Positions 56,851 through 64,000 of a stretch of DNA of 64,000 nucleotides are shown in pieces. Numbering within the stretch: position 1 is the first letter of the stretch; each line of letters begins with the position of its first letter. Source of the DNA: Phorcus lineatus (Eukaryota > Mollusca > Gastropoda > Trochida > Trochidae); assembly GCA_921293015.1 (NCBI GenBank), contig OV121097.1, forward strand, positions 12,897,940-12,961,939. The letters are read 5' to 3'. A program made the translations under genes and the position numbers. The notes below the pieces were generated by a model that was not told the DNA's origin, ran no database searches, and worked only from the letters and a program-made list of their open reading frames with translations.

Positions 56851-59800
56851 TAATATTTGATCAACAAGTCAACTATTTCATTTAGAATGTATAAATAACT
56901 AACAGTCACTTCAAAGCAACGTCAGTTATATAAGCAGTTGTTCGAATTCATTCAATACAAATTCATTCATATTTGTATCAAAGAACGTCTGATTCGTGAT
57001 TTTAAGTTTTTATGAATTTAGTCATTAATATAATTGTTCGGTTTGGACAGTTAATGAAATATGTTATTCATCATGTTGGACCAGTACTTTGAACTACCTC
57101 TTCTTATTTCCATCAAAGCCTGTAAAGTGACATTTCATGGATATCATGTTGTCAAACAAATTAGTATTGTTTTCAACAAACTGTATGATAAGGCTATCCG
57201 TGCCTTTGATATAATTGACACTCTGGTTAAAAGACACAAACTGGATTTGACTCTTTGATGTTTTTCTTAAACGATTTCTTCATAAAAATCAACATTCATT
57301 TACAGATAATTAAGGTTATTCATTACCCTTTGAAATCATTGATATTTCCGTGGATTCACACGATCTCTAAACGAAAAACTGAAATATTTTCATAAAAATA
57401 AATTCTGTTGCAAAGGTCAACATGACATTTAGGAAAGTTCACACTACAAAGAGCCAAGATGATCGTGATCAACACGATATTTGTTATCAATAGTGGCTCA
57501 TCTCATAATCTAAATATTCATTTCCAACACGTTACGTAACATTAGCGCCGCAACAAGCAGCCATCACGGCCATCGCTTGTTATTCTTTCATCCTAGCATG
57601 TTCCTGCGGCTTTATTGTGGAACAGATACACGGGTCGTGATGCAAAGAAACAAATCCTTCTTGACGGGTTTGTCCGATATTGACACAAGAAAGGATGTTT
57701 TTACGAGATACAGTATCTTCAAGCTTATCAATTGCTCATACGAACAACAATAAACGGGGCCGTTTGTGATACGATCGGTTTGAACCTTGCTTGATAATAA
57801 GCGTGTCTTGCGTCTATTCACGCAAAGCATTAAACGCTCCGAGCCAAACAAGAAATGGAAATTTTATCTAATACGATTATAAGATTAAACGGAAATCGAT
57901 CTGAAGAATTGCATAATCTGATGATTCTTTTGCATGAGCAGACACTCCTCGTTATAACGCTGTCTTCATTATAAAGCTATTTTGTTATCGAACTTTCTTT
58001 ATTAAAATGTTAAAAAAATTCTTTTAGTACGATCATTATTTGTAGAAGATACCAAGAATAACTTTTGAATATTGTGATGCATTTTTGTCCATATATCTTC
58101 TTATCATGAGATAAATCCTCATCATACCGCAGCTATAATTGAATCGACCCAAATTAGACAAATTATCTCCTTCTTAATTACTTTTTACTGTATAAGGCTA
58201 TTGCACTGCAAGGTGCCCCCTCGTTATACCGCTATTCCCTCTTATAACACTGCTTAAGGGGGAGCCACTTACGTAAAGACAAAATTTTCATTAGAAGTCT
58301 CAATCAATTATGACTTAAACTTAATCTTTGTGTTTTAGTCAACCAAGAAGCTTTTTTTTGAAAAATGTTTATTTGAAATTATAATGCTAAATATGAATAA
58401 TCATAACGATTATAGAATCTGTTTCTTGATGACCAAAGTATGAGCCATGATTACTTAGGGAAACATAAAACAGTCTTGATTGATTGAATATGCCGTAACT
58501 GCAAATTAGAATAAAAGAAATTAAAAATGTTGCCATTCTCTAATTAATGGTTAATGCAATTTGACTTAATTATAGTGCAGCAGTAGCAGATTGAATATTG
58601 TAACTGAATTGAATTCAATTTGATTAATGTTTTGTTTGGATTTTGTCATGTTTGTTATATTTGTATTTGGATTAAAGGCTATAAAAATCAATACAGTAAT
58701 GCTTCAAACATTTATCGATGAAATCTATTCAGAAATTTATTGATGTAATGATTTGCAGTGGTACATTTCAACAAAATATTGACGATGAATAATATGCACC
58801 AGTTAACTCTTCCCCAGCTGTATGTGACATAAGTTGCAAGATTTTAAACCAATACGTAGTCTATAACCCAAATGGATAGAGGATATTTTACTTTTCTCGT
58901 TGAAATCCATGTATGTCTCGTCGAGTGAAGTAGAAATTTATATTGAGTGGCAAAGCCAGAGTGTTAATATATAATGAGATATTATATATGAGATATTCAT
59001 GGTATTCGACGAAAAAATGTCCAATGTTTGACTACATATGTTTTCAAAAGCGCGTTCTGGATTTAATGTGGCAAAATCGCTTCTCTATAACGGCCATCTG
59101 ATGAAGTCATTCAATTGTTGATGTCATATACATGTATAATTGTAAAGATATTTCATGGAGTCGAATTCCATTTTTATTTCACTAAGTGAAAATAAGGATT
59201 TTATCTTTAATATTATATTCCCCCAAGCTTGACACAAATCCTCTAGATTACCAAGTCAAGATTTGGACTGCAAAGTGGCGATTTCTTTGAGCCTACTTTT
59301 GTATATCATAAAAAAAATCTTTTTTTTGGAAGACTTACTCTTGAGAAATTTATTGTCCTGTCATATAGCAACAGCAGTTTATAAAAATTTCAGTTTGAGG
59401 TGTACACTCAAAATTTCTAACTTTCTAAGGTAGCCTTAGCTAATTCCTGTAAATTAACCATGCAGGAATGACAACATCAATATTTCAGCAGGCAGAAGGT
59501 TAATTGTGTAGAATTTTTTATTGCCTTGGAATCAATAGATCAACATAGTCAGACTTTAAATTAGAATTATTGATTCTTTGGAAATATTTCAAATAATACA
59601 AAAGATGTGTTATAAAGTATTATTATGTGGTTTTAAGGTGAAGTACTATAGTTAAAATTTGTCGAATTAAACAAATTGAGTACCAAATCCTAAAAAGTAA
59701 AATTTTCATGGTTTTGTTACAAACCCAGATTTCTACTCTACATTTATAGACCTTATGAAAGTGTTGTACAAGCTTTCTGGCAGTGGAATATTTGATGAGT

Positions 59801-60683
59801 TCTGTTCATACGTGTTTAGCGCCCCTTTGTGATAACTGCTGCAACTGATTCATATGCAAATGTAATCATGGGAGATAATACAGGCACATCACGGAAGATA
59901 ATTACGCGTCTAAAAAGCATCAATTTATACAGTGTTGTGAAACTGGGTATTATAACGATTTAGGATATTTTGCCAGCAAAGCATTGATAAGGATGAAAAG
60001 TTGGCGATATAAAAACGCTATTGGTGAATACATTTCGCTTTATTCAATTAAAAAGTTTCGCCAATCTAATAATTTTGTTATTTTTTCAATTATATACTTG
60101 TAACATTACTTCTATTACTAGATTATGCAATAAAAAAAATGTAGCAATATACTAGCTAGATTATGCCAAAAAAATGTCTAAGTTTTAAGTCAAAGACTAA
60201 AAGATTCATAATTGAATAAAAAAGTCAATTATTTAAATTTGAAAAATAAAAAAAAGATAAGATTCCCTTCGGCAGGAAGAGTTTTTTTGTTTCAAGGGAT
60301 CATCCAAAAAAATATTGAATAGTTAAAATCATTCAAATGTGAAAAAAGTAAAATTCCCTTCAGCAATGAAGCTAGTTTGATTGTAGGATCTCAGTTCAAG
60401 TTAATAGATTTTGGTTTAGAGGCTATTCACAATCTCACCAGGCACTTCAAGGTGTATCGTGTAGTCTTTGTTCGAAGCAGATCTTGAATTCTTAAAAATT
60501 TACCTTGTTAAATCTGTGTTGAGTCAACTTGTCTTTGGTTCAAATACTCTTTAAATAGGTAATTAGCAAATTATGTTAAATTGAGTATCTCTGCATTCTT
60601 TCGCATGAGTTTCCTAAGGTAGAGCTAATTCTGCATTGGTTTGATGACAACTCTCTTATTGTAGTCTTTTCTCTAACATTACT
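56851..60683. other. no supported gene; one higher-GC block
   Basis: 57400-57960 is of raised GC with CpGs and open frames on minus (57612-57851, 79 codons, good composition, no splice sites). Around 57950 and 58220 the words CTCGTTATAACGCTGTC and CTCGTTATACCGCTATT recur, so part of this may be a repeat. 59820-60010 is a smaller block with an ATGCAAAT octamer at 59854-59861. The rest is AT-rich. Confidence 0.3.
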
Positions 60684-61478
60684 CCAGTGGTACAACATTA
60701 TCTCAGAGATACCAATGATATTCAAGTGGTACAAACAACATTCAAGTGGTACACGTACGCAATATCATACACTCAATATTTTTGTGGTATACAAAATATT
60801 TCTTTGGTACAAACAATATCTTGGTGGTACAAACAATATCTTGGTGGTACAAACAATATCTGGGACAAACAATATCTTGGTGGTACAAACAATATTTCAG
60901 TGGTACATGCTATTCCCTACACAACAAATATTTCAGTTGTACTTACAATGTTTAGTGGTACACCTCATATTTAAGTGGCTTAAACAAAGTTTCAGTGGTA
61001 CACGCAATATTTCAGTGGTACACACAATATTTCAGTGGTACACACAATATTTCAGTGGAACTGACAATATTTCAATGGTACACACAATATTTCAGTGTTA
61101 AAAAGCAATAATTCAGTGGTACAAACAATATTTCAATGAACTCTTTTTGTGGCATTCTAGAAGTTGTAATTGTAATCAGGTACATAATTTTATAGATATT
61201 CAATTTCTTTATTAACAGATCTGCGACGTTTCGGTAGAGCTCCTTATAACGTCATGCTTGAAAACGGTATAAGGAGCTATACCGAAACCTCGGAAATCTG
61301 TTAATAAAGAAGTTGAATATCCATAAAATCTTGTACTTCAATATTTCAATGGTACACACAATATGGTACACAAAATATTTCAGTGGTAAATACATTATTT
61401 CAGTGGTAAAAACAATATTTCAATGTTACAAACAATATGGCACACATAATGTTTCAATGGTACAAACAATATTTCAGT
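60684..61478 (+). repeat. 20-bp minisatellite, split by a fold-back
   Basis: The unit is GGTACAAACAATATTTCAGT. It runs from 60684 to about 61140 and resumes from about 61338 to 61478. The 200-base gap is occupied mainly by the fold-back at 61182-61336. Variants include GGTACACACAATATTTCAGT and AACAATATCTTGGTGGTAC. The WYKQYLGGTNN-like open frames (60687-61101) are products of the repeat. Confidence 0.88.
61182..61336. mobile_element. fold-back/MITE inserted in the 20-bp array
   Basis: The left arm TACATAATTTTATAGATATTC ... TTATTAACAGATCTG ... GTTTCGGTAGAGCTCCTTATA pairs with the right arm TATAAGGAGCTATACCGAAAC ... CAGATTTGTTAATAA-like text ... GAATATCCATAAAATCTTGTA. Arms are about 65 bases with a few mismatches and a loop of about 25. 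No coding capacity. Confidence 0.8.
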
Positions 61479-62012
61479 GCAGTACAATCCATAGTTCACC
61501 CAGAGCGTAAACTAAAAGGTTTCATCTTAATCCTTAACAAGTTTTTCAGGCTTTCTCCCTGAAATTTTGACCCAACATGAATGTATTAACCCCTTAAGTT
61601 GCAGATCATCATAAAGTCTTCAATAAATCAAATGAAAAAGAACTTTTCAGTGACTCTTTTCTAGGTGTTATAGTTAAAAGGTCATATCTATACCTCGGGA
61701 GAAGGTCAAGGGTTAATTTTGTTTTTATTCCAAGATGGCATCTTCAGTTTCCGGCACTGTTTTCCTGCCAACACATGTTAGATAGTTGATACAAGTGATG
61801 ATCTAGTCCCTCAATAAACCTTGTAACAGTAGTTGTATTGAAAATAGGATTAAAGATAATGGAAAAGTTTCAAGATGTTTACACAAAATAGGATTTTAAG
61901 TTTTCTTTATCAAAATGTTTGCAGATAATAGAAGTTTAGGATGCTTTTATAGAAACTTTGACATTTAAAAAATTCAAATCTTGAAATATTTTTATATGCT
62001 GCCTTCACGTTA
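61479..62012. other. no feature recognised
   Basis: AT-rich DNA; one AAGATGGCATC word at about 61734. Confidence 0.4.
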
Positions 62013-62080
62013 AGGCTAGCACAGTTGTTAGTTAATTAGTTGCTATGGATCCAGAGGTCTGGGGTTTGATTCCTGTCAGG
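62013..62080 (+). repeat. tRNA-like SINE head (degenerate)
   Basis: GGCTAGCACAGTTGTTAG (A box) and GGGGTTTGATTCC (B box), about 40 bases apart. The cloverleaf arms do not pair well. Any SINE body downstream is unrecognised. Confidence 0.45.
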
Positions 62081-63659
62081 GTTTCTGCACTCTTGTAATT
62101 AAATGAAAACTGGTCTATTTGCAGTATGTTTTTGAGTGAACTAGAGTAATATATCATATTTTGGTCTACCAATTACTTTTCAGCCTTATGTGAACAAAAC
62201 AACTGTACTTTTACTGATTTCACAAACAACTTAATACGATATAGATGTATTGAGAGAAAATCCACAGATAACAAGTAATTTATGAGAAAACTATCAATAT
62301 AGTCTTAAGATTGTCATGCCATCAGGGGCAAGTCTTTTTACATTCATTGCCGATGAATGGCTGTTTCTCAATGTTTTTCTTTTTGAGTGCATGCTAAATA
62401 TTCTTTGTCCAATTTCAAAATCTTATACCTAACATGATTCTTATCAATGTCATAAAATAATCATGTATAACTGACGCATAAGTCTAAAGAAGATTGGGTC
62501 TTTGAAATCTGCTTTCACAAAAAGTAACCGTCTGAATTAATTATCTTGAAATCGATGTCGAGGTTTCGAAAGTTTTAGCCCAAACACACAAGTTTCACAG
62601 CACTGTTTAGTCAAAATGATGTTGTAGGCTTTCCCCCAACTGAACTGCTGGTTTTTATTGAATTTCAAATATGTAGTTAGATCTCAAAATGCAGTTTTTG
62701 GGATTCATATAAAAAGACTATTTTTCATTAAAGCTAGCTGAGATGTCATTCTAAACATGTTTTAATAAATTTGACAGCAAAATAAATGGTATAACACGAA
62801 AAGAGCTAAATGATATTGCATCCAGTGAAAAAAAGCTTTTTTTTGGACGAAAGCAGTCCACATTGCACATTAGCAAACATGTTGTAATCCAGCAGATTGA
62901 AGAAGATGAATAAATATAAAATGGCTAATATTTGAGCTTGTTTCATTGACAGAAATGTCATGTTTTTCCTAAATGATCAGCTAATGTGGAACGAGAATTT
63001 TCAACAAGAACATGTTAGTATTATTGCTCTTAAGGTTTATTAACCAGTTGGATGAAAATGTAGAATCAAGATGACAGCTCCATTCCCATTTTTTTTTTTT
63101 AAAAAGGGATTTTCTTTTGACTTGATCCTCCTATATATTATATCTCCATATTTTCATATTTCCATTTCATCCAAGGCTAAATAATTCTTGATAAAAAATT
63201 CAAGACCAAATTCTTGAAGTTGTCCATGTAAAAGAATTATAACAATAATGTAAGATTATTGGTACCAATGATAGGTTAAGCTATGTTTATTCATTTCCCT
63301 ACATCAAATGATTGGTGTTCACACAAAAATGGCCACCTGTTTTTTTTTGCTGAATACTTTATTATTTCCTCTACAACTAATATGATTTGATTGAGTAATG
63401 AGTGTTTTGACCCTCTGAATATTTCATGTGTATTTATTTGCTTATGTTCAATTTTAATTTGGGAAAATTTTAAGAAATAATTCTTTCACAAAATATGGTA
63501 CTGCCTCTTTAAATACACAAAAACACTCAAGCCATATAATGAAAGGACTTTATCGCAAAACAAGATTTATTTTACTTAGTAGAATGTCAATTCTTTTCCA
63601 AAAAATTATTAAACTCAGGAACTCTTAACCAATAGTTATAAGTTTGGAATTACAATCAT
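62081..63659. other. no feature recognised
   Basis: AT-rich DNA without supported genes; an AAAATGGCCACC word at about 63327. Confidence 0.4.
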
Positions 63660-63962
63660 CTTAGGCTTAGGTGGTGCAGTGGTTAGGGTGTAAGGCTTCA
63701 GATTAAGAGGTCCGTGGTTTGAATCCCACCTGGGGCTCAGCAACTTTGTCTGCAGTAGAGAACTGTTCTACAGGCGTTAAGGATTACAGTGCAGTACCAC
63801 CCATGGTTAGGTAGTTCCAGCCGAAGCTCTCAGGTTTCACCGCAATGCATAGCCACAATGGTGTTGCAGGCTTTCTTCCTGTACTAATACTAGAAGCCGT
63901 GATATAAGTGAATACTCTTGAAAGCGCTGTTAAACCCCTATTGCCTCACCTCACCTTAGGCT
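63660..63962 (+). mobile_element. tRNA-derived SINE with 8-bp flanking repeat
   Basis: The head has GGTGGTGCAGTGGTTAGGGTG (A box) and GTGGTTTGAATCCCAC (B box with a pairing GTGG/CCAC stem). A body of about 200 bases follows, including GTTGCAGGCTTTCTTCCTG, and the element ends GCGCTGTTAAACCCC with a CCTCACCTCACC tail. CTTAGGCT occurs at 63660-63667 and again at 63955-63962, consistent with a target-site duplication, although the head itself shares part of that word. It is the most complete SINE in the window. Confidence 0.75.
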
Positions 63963-64000
63963 GAGGGAGAGATCTATGCCATAGTCCCATTTTTATCAGC

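Noticed and set aside
60687..61101. W/Y/Q-rich repeated open frames
   Set aside because: Products of the 20-bp minisatellite.

Overview
This 64 kb window is AT-rich (roughly two thirds A+T), non-operonic metazoan DNA, most likely from a mollusc and probably a gastropod. The support is repeat content. A minus-strand fragment at 5763-5822 has the GAGTGAGTGAGTT ... TTTAACGCCGCTT ... GCAATATT layout that I recall from gastropod genomic clones. A 1.26 kb element at 27494-28755 starts with a CCCCCGC/GCGGGGG hairpin and a TCCGTCTG run. There are several tRNA-headed SINE-like units, fold-back elements and the 3' end of a non-LTR retrotransposon. No rRNA gene, no intact tRNA gene, no prokaryotic gene organisation and no long open reading frame outside tandem repeats were seen. 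The window is best read as intergenic and/or intronic DNA.

Layout. 1-4.6 kb holds the best candidate for real host coding sequence: three minus-strand exon-like islands (4349-4547, 2256-2308, 44-139) with good donor sites, the strongest being the first. 3.4-9.1 kb is repeat-rich: two degenerate tandem arrays, a SINE fragment, a hAT-like MITE and a 23-bp array carrying eight TGACGTC motifs. 9.1-17.8 kb is mostly featureless, with scattered higher-complexity blocks. 17.79-18.65 kb is a GC-rich minisatellite with long open frames on both strands. 20.5-24.9 kb is a patchwork of local duplications and a minisatellite. 27.5-30.4 kb holds the hairpin-headed element with seven 170-bp repeats, a fold-back and a 145-bp tandem array. 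33.3-34.0 kb is a TIR element. 35.8 kb has a CTCF-like motif next to a run of 35 G. 37.0-37.7 and 40.2-40.6 kb are 32-bp and 43-bp minisatellites. 48.4-53.3 kb carries fold-backs (one a nearly perfect 172-bp palindrome), a CpG-rich unit and the LINE 3' end. 55.0-56.9 kb holds a hAT-like remnant, two tRNA-like heads and four tandem copies of a module also dispersed elsewhere. 60.7-61.5 kb is a 20-bp array interrupted by a fold-back element. 63.66-63.96 kb is a SINE with an 8-bp flanking duplication.

Between these lie stretches of ordinary complexity and higher GC, with TAATTA, octamer, CCAAT and ATGGC-type motifs and sometimes an exon-like open frame. They could be conserved non-coding elements or isolated exons; the sequence alone cannot decide. 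Candidate exons are given low confidence because open frames of 60-100 codons are expected by chance in tens in 64 kb of this composition.
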